From Streptomyces mangrovi (lineage in GTDB: Bacteria > Actinomycetota > Actinomycetes > Streptomycetales > Streptomycetaceae), in contig NZ_FOSG01000001.1 in assembly GCF_900114215.1 (NCBI RefSeq), forward strand, positions 62,001 to 126,000: a stretch of DNA of 64,000 nt, in the 5' to 3' direction. The notes beneath the pieces were generated by a model that did no database searches, was not told where the DNA came from, and saw only the letters and a list, made by a program, of their open reading frames with translations. How positions within the stretch are numbered: the first letter of the stretch is position 1; each line of letters opens with the position of its first letter. The translations under genes were made by a program, and so were the position numbers. Below are positions 54,242 to 61,675 of this stretch, one piece after another.

Positions 54242-55147
54242 TTACGTCAACCTCAACCCGGCGCGGCCCCGCCGGCCCGTCGGGGCCGCCGGGGCCGCCG
54301 GGGCCGCTCGCGAGTACAACGAAGGGCCCCGACCGGTGGGTCGGGGCCCTTCATTCGAACTCTGAGCTCCCCCGCCAGGACTCGAACCTGGACAAGCGGC
54401 ACCAAAAACCGCTGTGCTGCCGATTACACCACAGGGGATGGCAATTAACGCCAAATCGGACATCTGCTCAGACCTCCGACCGGCCTCCACTACTATGCCG
54501 TACCACCAGCCCTCGATGCGACGGTACAGGTCGGCACCGCGCCGGACGCGGACGACCAGGCACCCCCGGTACTCCTCCCCTACGTTCTTGCGGGAAGTCT
54601 TCGGGTTGTGTTTCTTCAGCGTCGTTTTGTCGAATGACGACACATCCACCCCTACCAGGTCGGCCCAGAATCGTTCGGCGGCTTCCACATCAGCCGACTC
54701 GTGGATCATCAGCCGGAACTGCCGCCTGTCCGCCTCGATCCCGAGCAGGGAGAGCCAGGCCAGATAGACCTTGATCATCCCAGGATCGCTGTTGACGAAC
54801 ACCACATCCTCTTTCGGCCTGTGCGGCTTGCTCTTCGCTCCCTCCGACCAGTAGAGCCCCACTCCGACCATGAACAGCTCCCGGCTCGTCATGGGGTAGA
54901 TCTCATTGGCCGCCGTCAACTTCGTCTGCTGACGCTTGATCGCCTGCTCGCGGCGGTGCGGTGCCCAGCGCGCCTCCCGCATGCGGTGCAGTCGCTCCGA
55001 TGGAGTCGCCGGCCTCGGCAGATCCCGCACCCACAGCGACACCGAACTCTTCGACACCCCCAGCTCCGCCACGATCTCGTCGTATGTGCGGCCCGCGCGG
55101 CGCAGGGCGCGGGCGCGCTCCTTCATCTCCGTCTTGGCTTGAACCAT
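54242..55147 (-). CDS. HTH protein with LAGLIDADG-like region, overlapping tRNA-Gln
   Basis: The first 45 residues are a helix-turn-helix (ARALRRAGRTYDEIVAELGV SKSSVSLWVRDLP). Residues about 85-225 have a conserved pattern I associate with small LAGLIDADG-like homing-endonuclease relatives: LFMVGVGLYWSEGAK, VVFVNSDPGMIKVYLAWL, RLMIHESADVEAAERFW, KTTLKKHNPKTSRKN, YRGCLVVRV. A TTA codon (complement of 54446-54448) lies just before the tRNA. The frame continues through tRNA-Gln to 54242, so about 65 C-terminal residues are tRNA and terminator read-through and may be artefactual. The ATG at 55147 follows AGGATGG. Confidence 0.6.
   Translation of the reverse strand: MVQAKTEMKERARALRRAGRTYDEIVAELGVSKSSVSLWVRDLPRPATPSERLHRMREARWAPHRREQAIKRQQTKLTAANEIYPMTSRELFMVGVGLYWSEGAKSKPHRPKEDVVFVNSDPGMIKVYLAWLSLLGIEADRRQFRLMIHESADVEAAERFWADLVGVDVSSFDKTTLKKHNPKTSRKNVGEEYRGCLVVRVRRGADLYRRIEGWWYGIVVEAGRRSEQMSDLALIAIPCGVIGSTAVFGAACPGSSPGGGAQSSNEGPRPTGRGPSLYSRAAPAAPAAPTGRRGRAGLRLT
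54321..54352 (-). terminator. Terminator after tRNA-Gln
   Basis: Perfect 14-bp stem GAAGGGCCCCGACC with a GGTG loop, 15 bp past the tRNA 3' end on the minus strand. Confidence 0.75.
54367..54438 (-). tRNA. tRNA-Gln(UUG)
   Basis: The 72-nt minus-strand cloverleaf has acceptor TCCCCTG/CGGGGGA with discriminator G. The D arm contains GGTGTAATCGGCAGC, the anticodon stem GCGGT/GCCGC encloses loop TTTTGGT (anticodon UUG), and the T arm has GGTTCGAGTCC. CCA is not encoded. The neighbouring protein frame runs straight through it. Confidence 0.92.
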
Positions 55148-55209
55148 GACGCCATCCTGGACTCGCAAAAGCGTGCGTGGTTCGAAAATCCGGATGATTC
55201 ATCGGTTCG

Positions 55210-55231
55210 GGTGAAAAGTAACTTTTTCACC
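55210..55231. promoter_or_regulatory. A/T-rich inverted repeat between the HTH protein and histidine kinase genes
   Basis: GGTGAAAA-GTAACT-TTTTCACC is a perfect 8-bp inverted repeat in the divergent gap (55148-55326), in a stretch unusually A/T-rich for this genome. It is a good candidate operator for the HTH protein or a divergent promoter element. Confidence 0.5.
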
Positions 55232-55326
55232 GCCGCATACGTCGTCACGTCCGCCGGCGGGCACACGGTTTTCCGCGTGCGGAGCCACCCCGAAAACCCC
55301 TGGCGGGCGGTCGTAGGCTGGGCGGT

Positions 55327-56736
55327 ATGACCGAGACGGGGGAAAGTGTCGAGGCCCGTGACCAGGGCCGGGGTGACGCGCCTCGGGGGCCGCTGTGGTG
55401 GACGCGGCGCCGGAGTGCGGTGCTGGACGTGGGGCTCGCGCTGGTGTCGGGCGCGGAGTGCGCGGCGCAGGGGGTTCCGTTCGCGCGCGAGGCCGGCATT
55501 CCGGTGGGTCTGTCGGTGGCGCTGGGTGCGCTGGCGGGGTTGTCGCTGGTGCTGCGGCGGCGGTGGCCGATCGCGGTGGTGCTGGTGGCGATCGCGGTCA
55601 CGCCGGCGCAGATGGGTGCTGTGCTGGGGACGGTGGGGCTGTACACACTGGCGGCGTCGGATGTGCCGCGGCGGATCATCGCTCTGCTGGCCGGTATGCA
55701 GGGGCTGGGGTCGCTGATCGTGGCGACCGTGGAGCTTCAGCGGAACGTGGGTCGGGACGACTACGGCTACGACCCGCCGGTGTGGTTCGTTCCGCTGGTG
55801 TCGGTGCTGATGTCGGTGGGTGTGACGGCGCCGCCGGTGCTGCTGGGGCTGTATGTGGGGGCGCGGCGGCGGCTGGTGGAGAGTCTGCGGGAGCGTGCGG
55901 ACGGTCTGGAGCGGGAGTTGTCGCTGCTGGCGGATCGTGCGGAGGAGCGTGCGGAGTGGGCGCGCAACGAGGAGCGGACGCGGATCGCGCGGGAGATGCA
56001 CGATGTGGTGGCGCATCGGGTGAGTCTGATGGTGGTGCATGCGGCGGCGTTGCAGGCGGTGGCTCGGAAGGATCCGGAGAAGGCGTCGCGGAACGCGGTG
56101 TTGATCGGGGACATGGGGCGGCAGGCGCTGACGGAGTTGCGGACGATGCTGGGTGTGCTGCGGTCGCACGAGGTGAAGCCGCCGGGGGCCGCGCAGACGT
56201 CCGCGCAGGCGTCGGGGGAGGCGTCGGCGGGGGCCGTGGACGCGGGGCGGCCGTTGGCGCGGGTGGCGGAGGTCGCGGAGGTGGCCGCGGGCCGGGACTC
56301 GGCGGGGTCGGAGGATCCGGCGGACGGCTCCGAGGAGTCCGGTGGGCCGTGTCTGCGTGAGCTGGGGGCGCTGGTGGGGCAGTCGCGGGCGGCGGGGATG
56401 TCGGTGGAGCTGTCGGTGGAGGGGGAGGTGCGTTCGTATGCGTGGCGGGTGGAGCAGACGGCGTACCGGGTGGTTCAGGAGGCGTTGACGAACGTGCACA
56501 AGCATGCGGCCGGTGCGCGTACGCGGGTGCGGTTGGCGCGTCGTGCGGGTGAGGTGGCGGTGCTGGTGGAGAACGAGGCGCCGGCGGAGGGTGTGCGGGG
56601 TGCGGGGCTGCCCAGTGGGGGCAATGGTCTGGTGGGGATGCGTGAGCGGGTGGCGGCGCTGGGTGGGGGGTTTGTGTCGGGGCCGACGGAGGCGGGGGGT
56701 TTCCGGGTGTCGGCGGTCATTCCGGACCGGGGCTGA
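55327..56736 (+). CDS. NarL-class sensor histidine kinase
   Basis: The 469-residue kinase has several N-terminal membrane helices (about 30-180) and a short coiled coil. The HisKA_3 dimerisation box RTRIAREMHDVVAHRVSLMV carries the phospho-acceptor His (about 228). An inserted Ala/Glu/Gly-rich loop (265-340) and the HATPase domain (YRVVQEALTNVHKHA, GNGLVGMRERVAALGGG) follow. The ATG at 55327 lies after the A/T-rich inverted repeat. No LuxR-type response regulator is adjacent, so it is an orphan in this window. The stimulus is unknown. Confidence 0.9.
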   Translation: MTETGESVEARDQGRGDAPRGPLWWTRRRSAVLDVGLALVSGAECAAQGVPFAREAGIPVGLSVALGALAGLSLVLRRRWPIAVVLVAIAVTPAQMGAVLGTVGLYTLAASDVPRRIIALLAGMQGLGSLIVATVELQRNVGRDDYGYDPPVWFVPLVSVLMSVGVTAPPVLLGLYVGARRRLVESLRERADGLERELSLLADRAEERAEWARNEERTRIAREMHDVVAHRVSLMVVHAAALQAVARKDPEKASRNAVLIGDMGRQALTELRTMLGVLRSHEVKPPGAAQTSAQASGEASAGAVDAGRPLARVAEVAEVAAGRDSAGSEDPADGSEESGGPCLRELGALVGQSRAAGMSVELSVEGEVRSYAWRVEQTAYRVVQEALTNVHKHAAGARTRVRLARRAGEVAVLVENEAPAEGVRGAGLPSGGNGLVGMRERVAALGGGFVSGPTEAGGFRVSAVIPDRG

Positions 56737-56751
56737 GGCCCGTCCCGGTGG

Positions 56752-57264
56752 TCATTCCGGATCGCGGGTGAGGCGTTTGGGGCTGGTGCCGGTGACGAGG
56801 GTGGTGAGGGCGGCGTCGAGGGTGGGGCCGAGGTACCAGTCGCCGGTGTGGTCGATGCTGTAGACGCGGCCTTGTTCGTCGATGGCCAGGAGTGCGTTGC
56901 CGTTGTCCTCTTCGCCGAGGGGTGCGATGGCGGTGTCGAGGGCGCGTCCGAGGTCGTTGAGGGTGCGGGGCCAGTGGAGGCCGTACAGGGGGTCGATGCG
57001 GGCGGCTGTGGGGGCGATGTGGCGGCCGGGTTCGGTGCTGGTGATGTGGAGTCCGCCGAATTCGGCCCAGGCTTCGACGGCGGCGGGGAAGACGGCGTGC
57101 TGGTGTCCGGTGGGTGAGTGGTGGGCGCGGAGGGTGTCGGCCCAGATCTCGGCTTGTGCGATGTGGTGGCGTCCGGGTGTCCAGCCGGCGGCGCGGAGGG
57201 CGGCGTCGACGGGGACGGGGAAGCGGGTGGTGGTGTCGCGGGGGTGGGGGATGGGGGTGTTCAC
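56752..57264 (-). CDS. SUKH-3-like immunity protein
   Basis: The 170-residue protein matches the SUKH-3 type as I recall it: FPVPVDAALRAAGWTPGR at the start, AVEAWAEFGGLHITSTEPGRHI in the middle, and LAIDEQGRVYSIDHTGDWYLGPTLDAALTTLVTG at the end. SUKH proteins neutralise nuclease and deaminase toxins. Its GTG overlaps the upstream deaminase stop by 4 bp, so they are a coupled toxin-immunity pair. It has no signal peptide. It is convergent with the histidine kinase gene (16 bp gap). Confidence 0.82.
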   Translation of the reverse strand: MNTPIPHPRDTTTRFPVPVDAALRAAGWTPGRHHIAQAEIWADTLRAHHSPTGHQHAVFPAAVEAWAEFGGLHITSTEPGRHIAPTAARIDPLYGLHWPRTLNDLGRALDTAIAPLGEEDNGNALLAIDEQGRVYSIDHTGDWYLGPTLDAALTTLVTGTSPKRLTRDPE

Positions 57265-57767
57265 CGTTCTCCTGCGGGGTCGACGGGGCGTACGCCGAAG
57301 TGTGCGAGGAGGGCTGTGCAGGAGCGGCAGGGGGGTGCGTAGGTGCCGTGTGCGGGGTCGCCGTCCTCGCGGATGCGGCGGGTGGTGATCTTGGCGCCTT
57401 TGAGGGCTTTGCGGGCTTCGCCGGTGCTGAGGGGTTTGCGGCTGGCGCGTTTGCTTCGGGCCGCTTCGGCGGTGGTGAGGTGGCGGGAGATGAGGACGAC
57501 TTCGGGGCAGCGTCCGGTGTGGCGTTCGCGTTGGGGGGTGGTGAGGGTGTCGAGGTAGTCCTGGACGAGGGGGTGGAGGGCCGGGGGGTTGTCGGCCTTG
57601 CCGGCGGTGCAGGTGAGGGTCTGGCCGCGTACGGAGAGGGCGGCGGCGACGGTGGGCATGATGCCGTCGCGGCGGTGGCGCGGGACGGGGGTGGTGTCGT
57701 CGGGTGCGCCCCAGCCGATGCGGGGGTCCGAGGGGTGTTCGGCGGTGTTGTGTTGTGTGGCGTGCAT
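57261..57767 (-). CDS. YwqJ-type deaminase-superfamily protein
   Basis: The 168-residue protein has the zinc-dependent deaminase pattern of YwqJ-like toxins: HTGRCPEVVLIS (CPE in place of HAE, about 86-88) and APPCRSCTALLAHFGV (PCxxC, about 146-150), with AALSVRGQ and HPLVQDYLDTL before them. The family deaminates nucleotides or nucleic acid. The protein is short, with no secretion leader. The ATG at 57767 follows GGAGGAAA. It is coupled to the SUKH-3-like gene. Confidence 0.78.
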   Translation of the reverse strand: MHATQHNTAEHPSDPRIGWGAPDDTTPVPRHRRDGIMPTVAAALSVRGQTLTCTAGKADNPPALHPLVQDYLDTLTTPQRERHTGRCPEVVLISRHLTTAEAARSKRASRKPLSTGEARKALKGAKITTRRIREDGDPAHGTYAPPCRSCTALLAHFGVRPVDPAGER

Positions 57768-57996
57768 GGTTGGGTTTCCTCCCCGCGCATCCCCCCGATG
57801 GCGTTGGTTCAGGGTGCCAAATGCGTGGGCTTTTGGGAAAGCGGGGTCGGTTTCGGGGCATGTCGTGGGGCGTGTCCCGGCCTGGTGGGCCGTGTTGTGA
57901 GTGTGCCGTGTCGGGGTCGCGGGTTGGTCGTCGGGGTGTGTGGCGGGGTGTGCCGGGGTGGGTGGACGGGGCGGGACCGGTGGTGGGGGTAGCGCA

Positions 57997-58002
57997 TAGG
58001 CT
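57997..58002 (+). promoter_or_regulatory. Candidate -10 for the HNH-SUKH operon
   Basis: TAGGCT at 57997-58002, 57 bp before the start codon, resembles the vegetative -10 but lacks a clear -35. The rest of the 291-bp divergent gap is G/T-rich with no other feature. Confidence 0.3.
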
Positions 58003-58058
58003 GTGCTCGTCAGCGCCCATCGGCGCCCGTAAGCCAGTTGCCAGCAGGGGGCACCGCC

Positions 58059-59063
58059 ATGACGACAGGTAGGCCTGGGTTGGGGGTTTCTCCCGGTTCT
58101 CGTTCCGGGGAGGGGTCCGCGCCGCCGAACGCGGTCTATGCCGGTCAGGTCGTGCGTTTTCCGGATCCGGTGCGGGCTGCCCGGTATCCGGGCGGTGTGC
58201 GGGTGGATGAGCTGGGTTATCCGGATTTCTCGCCGTTCGCGCGTGCGGCGGTGGAGATCGCGGAGCCGCCGGAGGGTTTCGGTGCGGACGAGCTGCGGTT
58301 GACCGACCATGTGTCGGCGAACGCGGCGATGCACGCGGAGGGCCATGAGTTGTGGGCGGAGTCGCCGTCGGTGGCGACTCCGCACGGCTGGACGTGGCAT
58401 CACGTGGCGGGTGGCCGCCGGCTGGAGTTGGTGCCGGTGGAGGTGAAGGCTCTGCTGCGGCATCACGGTGGTCTGGCGACGGCTGTGGTGGATCACGGGA
58501 AGCGGGGGACGCGGCCGTTGCAGGAGACGCGTCCGGTGCACTTCGAGGTGCCTCACGGGGTTGCGGTGTCCGAGGAGCAGGTGCTGGACGTGGAGGAGAC
58601 GCTGGGGTACCGGCTGCCGGAGGCGTACCGGTCGTTTCTGAAGGCGGCGGGTGGTTGTGCTCCGGCGGGGGTGGCGCTGGACGCGGAGTTGGGGCTGCTG
58701 GTGGATCAGCCGTTCTTCACGGTGCGTGAGGAGGCGGCGGTCAACGATCTGGTGTACGTGAACAAGTGTCTGCGGGATCACCTGACGAAGGACTATCTGG
58801 GTGTGGCCTTCGTGCAGGGCGGGATCGTCGCGGTGAAGGTGCGTGGTGAGGCGCTGGGGTCGGTGTGGTTCTGCGCGTACGACGACGCGCGGGACCGGGA
58901 CGGGCTGTCGGTGCAGGATCGGGTGGCGGGGCTTCTGCTGCCGTGCGGCGCGGATTTCGACGACTTCCTGCTGCGGTTGGCGGGTAATCCGCCGGAGTTG
59001 GAGACCGTGGCCGGCCTGATGGTGGACGGCGGGTTCGCGCGTGCCGTCCCGGTGGAGGGGTGA
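58059..59063 (+). CDS. HNH/ENDO VII-like nuclease fused to a SUKH domain
   Basis: The 334-residue protein has two parts. Residues 45-150 resemble LHH/WHH-type HNH nucleases of polymorphic toxins: YPDFSPFARAAVEI, then HGWTWHHVAGGRRLELVPVEV with the His-His pair, and RHHGG. Residues 165-320 are SUKH/SMI1-like: SEEQVLDVEETLGYRLPEAYRSFLKAAGG, DLVYVNKCLRD, LGVAFVQGGIVAVKV. Toxin-like and immunity-like domains are thus in one chain. The ATG at 58059 follows AGGGGGC. The next gene starts 6 bp after its stop, so they form an operon. Confidence 0.75.
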   Translation: MTTGRPGLGVSPGSRSGEGSAPPNAVYAGQVVRFPDPVRAARYPGGVRVDELGYPDFSPFARAAVEIAEPPEGFGADELRLTDHVSANAAMHAEGHELWAESPSVATPHGWTWHHVAGGRRLELVPVEVKALLRHHGGLATAVVDHGKRGTRPLQETRPVHFEVPHGVAVSEEQVLDVEETLGYRLPEAYRSFLKAAGGCAPAGVALDAELGLLVDQPFFTVREEAAVNDLVYVNKCLRDHLTKDYLGVAFVQGGIVAVKVRGEALGSVWFCAYDDARDRDGLSVQDRVAGLLLPCGADFDDFLLRLAGNPPELETVAGLMVDGGFARAVPVEG

Positions 59064-59069
59064 GGCTCG

Positions 59070-61391
59070 ATGGTGACGTTCGCGCAGGCGCAGGAGCGTG
59101 CGGAGCGCTGGGTCAACGGCGGTGTTCCGGCGTATCAGCACCGTGAGGTGCGGGTGCGGGAGTTCGATCTGGGTTTCGTGGCGTGGGCGGAGGACCGTAC
59201 GGACGGTCCGTCGTCGGACGGTGGCCGGCAGCGGCTGGTGATCGCGCGGGACAGCGGTGAGTCGACGCTGTGGCCGGCGTTGCCGGTGGGCGAGGTGATC
59301 CGGCGGTACGAGGAGGAGTACGGGGCTGCGGCCGAGCCGGTGGCGGCGGATCCGCCGCGGCGGGTGGATCTGGAGGCGACGTCGTTTCTGCTGACGCCGC
59401 CGGAGTGGTTGCAGGAGGCGGCGGACCAGTTGGGGATTCCGGGCCGTCGTGAGGCCGCCGGTCCGGGGGGTTCGGACGGGTCGGGCGGGTCGTCGGGCGG
59501 TTCCGTGCCGGCGTCTTCGCCCGCTCCGGAGCCCGCGCCCGTCTCCGCTTCCGCGTCCACGCCTCCTCCGGCGCCGGTTTCCGGCTCCGGTTCGCCGTGG
59601 GATGCGGCGGACACCAGCGGCAGCGGGGGCGGTGTGGCGTCGGTGCGACCGCCGATGACGGTGTTCGCGCCGCCGATCAGCGGGAGTGACGACGAGGACG
59701 GCGGGCCGGATCCGGCGCCCGGGGCGGGCGCGGAGGCGAAGACGACGCTGCTGCCGGAGGGCAGCGCGCTGCCGAGGACGACGGTGGCTCCGGCGGTCGG
59801 TGGTCCGCAGGACTCGCCGCAGGGCGCTGCGGGGGCTCCGGGGGCCCGGGAGGAGCAGCCGCAGCAGCCGGCGGCTCCGGCGGCTCCGGCGGGCGGGGTG
59901 CACCATGCGGCGACGATGCTGGCCGACCCTTCGGCGGGCGGTCCCGGTACTCCCCCGCCGCCGGGTGCTCCGCAGCCGCCCGGCGCTCCGGGGGCGCCGG
60001 GCGATGTCGCCACCAGCCGTGCGCCGAAGCGCGGCGGTGGGCCGTCCGTGCCGCCGCCGCCCGGGGAGCCGGGGGTGCCGGGGGCGCGTCCGGGGGGTGC
60101 GGGGGCGGCTTCGCCGGGGGGTTCGTCCGGTGGTGCGGCCTATGCGCCGACGCAGTTGGTGTCGGCGGACGAGGTGGCGTCCCAGGGTGGCGCCGGTACT
60201 CCCCCGCCGGGTGCTCCGGCCGCTCCGGGCGGCGGGGTGCACCATGCGGCGACGATGCTGGCGGGCCCCGGCGGTCCGGGTCCGGGAGGTCCGGGTCCGG
60301 GAGGTCCGGTCGGCCCGGGGACTCCGCCGCCGCCGGGTGTTCCGGGCGCGCCCGGGGTTCCTCCGGGGGCGCCGTCGTACGGCTATCCGCAGCAGCCGTC
60401 CGGTGTGCCGATGGTGGGTCCCGGCTATATGGCGGTGCTGCGCTACCGCGCGCCGGACGGCTCCGAGCAGCAGCTGATCCGCCGTTCGGCGCCGGGTGTT
60501 CCGCATCCGGAGTGGCAGATCCTGCACGAGTTGCGGGCGATGAACGTTCCGCCGCAGCAGGTGCTGGAGCTGCACACGGAGCTGGAGTGCTGCGACGTTC
60601 CCGGTGGTTACTGTGCTCGGATGGTGCGGGAGTCCTGGCCGCAGGTGCGGATCAGCCACACCGCGCCGTACGGGCGTGATGTGGCCTCCCGCCGGCAGGG
60701 TGTGCGTCATCTGATAGAGCATCAGGGGGAGTTGCACCAGGTGGCCGACGGTCCGGCGCGTCCGGCGCCGGTGCGGGTGCCGTTGCCGCCGCCGCATCTG
60801 CTTCAGCCGGCGCCGCCGGTCGGGCCGGACGGTGTGGCGCAGGAGCTGGTGCAGGCGTTCGGTCCGCAGGCGGTGTTCCGTTTCGACCAGCGTGCGGTCT
60901 CCCGGCAGGGTGTGCCGGACGTGGTGGCGCAGACGCTGATGTGGGCGGGGCTGCCGGTGGAGTTCGGTCCGTTCTTCTGGGCGCAGGCGCAGCCGGGGCG
61001 TCCGGTGCCGACGCTGGCGGAGCTGGCGCAGGAGCGCGGGGTGCGTCCCGCGGCGGACGCGGCCTCGTATCTGGTGATGGGCAACGACTACGGGCGCCAG
61101 TTGTGTGTGCAGTACGGCACGGCGCACATCGTGGCGGTGCCGTTGGAGGCTCCCGCGGGCGGCGGGCCGGCGGTGGCGCAGTTCGTCAACAGCGGTCTGC
61201 CGGAGTTCGTGCGGTGTCTGGCGCTGCTGGGCCGGATGTGGCGGCTGCGGTACGGGCTGACGCCGGAGCAGGCGGGCCGCTGGACGGTGGATTTCCAGGG
61301 GATGCTGGCGTGTCTGGATCCGGCGGCTCCGGCCGGGCCGGAGAACTGGTGGTCGGTGCTGCTCGAGCAGATGTGGGACGGGTTGCTGTAG
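59070..61391 (+). CDS. Imm35-like/deaminase/SUKH-4 fusion protein
   Basis: The 773-residue protein has an N-terminal domain (1-120; FAQAQERAERWVNGG, start resembling YrhB/Imm35). A Pro/Gly linker follows (128-450) with repeated GGVHHAATMLA (275-285 and 388-398) and similar Thr motifs (TTLLPEG, APTQLVS). The deaminase-like domain (451-560) has HPEWQILHEL (HPE at 479) and ECCDVPGGYC (two-Cys end). The C-terminal SUKH-4-like domain (about 586-773; FRFDQRAVSRQGVPDVVAQTL, GRQLCVQYGTAHIVAVP, FVNSGLPEFVRCL) closes it. The GTG/ATG at 59070 gives a strong start. No secretion signal or linker-type RHS/WXG module is seen. Confidence 0.75.
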   Translation: MVTFAQAQERAERWVNGGVPAYQHREVRVREFDLGFVAWAEDRTDGPSSDGGRQRLVIARDSGESTLWPALPVGEVIRRYEEEYGAAAEPVAADPPRRVDLEATSFLLTPPEWLQEAADQLGIPGRREAAGPGGSDGSGGSSGGSVPASSPAPEPAPVSASASTPPPAPVSGSGSPWDAADTSGSGGGVASVRPPMTVFAPPISGSDDEDGGPDPAPGAGAEAKTTLLPEGSALPRTTVAPAVGGPQDSPQGAAGAPGAREEQPQQPAAPAAPAGGVHHAATMLADPSAGGPGTPPPPGAPQPPGAPGAPGDVATSRAPKRGGGPSVPPPPGEPGVPGARPGGAGAASPGGSSGGAAYAPTQLVSADEVASQGGAGTPPPGAPAAPGGGVHHAATMLAGPGGPGPGGPGPGGPVGPGTPPPPGVPGAPGVPPGAPSYGYPQQPSGVPMVGPGYMAVLRYRAPDGSEQQLIRRSAPGVPHPEWQILHELRAMNVPPQQVLELHTELECCDVPGGYCARMVRESWPQVRISHTAPYGRDVASRRQGVRHLIEHQGELHQVADGPARPAPVRVPLPPPHLLQPAPPVGPDGVAQELVQAFGPQAVFRFDQRAVSRQGVPDVVAQTLMWAGLPVEFGPFFWAQAQPGRPVPTLAELAQERGVRPAADAASYLVMGNDYGRQLCVQYGTAHIVAVPLEAPAGGGPAVAQFVNSGLPEFVRCLALLGRMWRLRYGLTPEQAGRWTVDFQGMLACLDPAAPAGPENWWSVLLEQMWDGLL

Positions 61392-61430
61392 TCACCGGTC
61401 GCCGTGTACCGGGCCTTCGCCGGTGTGTTC

Positions 61431-61463
61431 GTGCCCGGTCTCCGCCGAGCGGGGGCCGGGCAC
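61431..61463 (+). terminator. Terminator after the immunity-island operon
   Basis: GTGCCCGG and CCGGGCAC pair around a 17-nt partly paired loop, 40 bp past the 773-residue gene. Confidence 0.6.
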
Positions 61464-61675
61464 GGCTGTTCCCGCCGTGTTCCCGGTGCTGTCCCCGGCT
61501 CCGCCCCGGCGCTGTTGCCGTGGTGTTGCCGTGGTGTTCCTCCGGTCGGGGGGCGTGCCGGGGGGATCGCGCTTCCTTGTGCGTTCGCGCGGTTTGTGTC
61601 GGTTGCGGCGCATGGGGTCTCATGGCGCATGCTGGGTGGGATGTCCGCCGGATTGTGTGAAGGTTGGGGTTCACG

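Noticed and set aside
57261..61127. 1288-codon minus-strand frame covering the deaminase and the opposite strand of the fusion genes
   Set aside because: Only the last 168 codons match a protein family and have a ribosome site; the remainder is an antisense artefact of the plus-strand genes.
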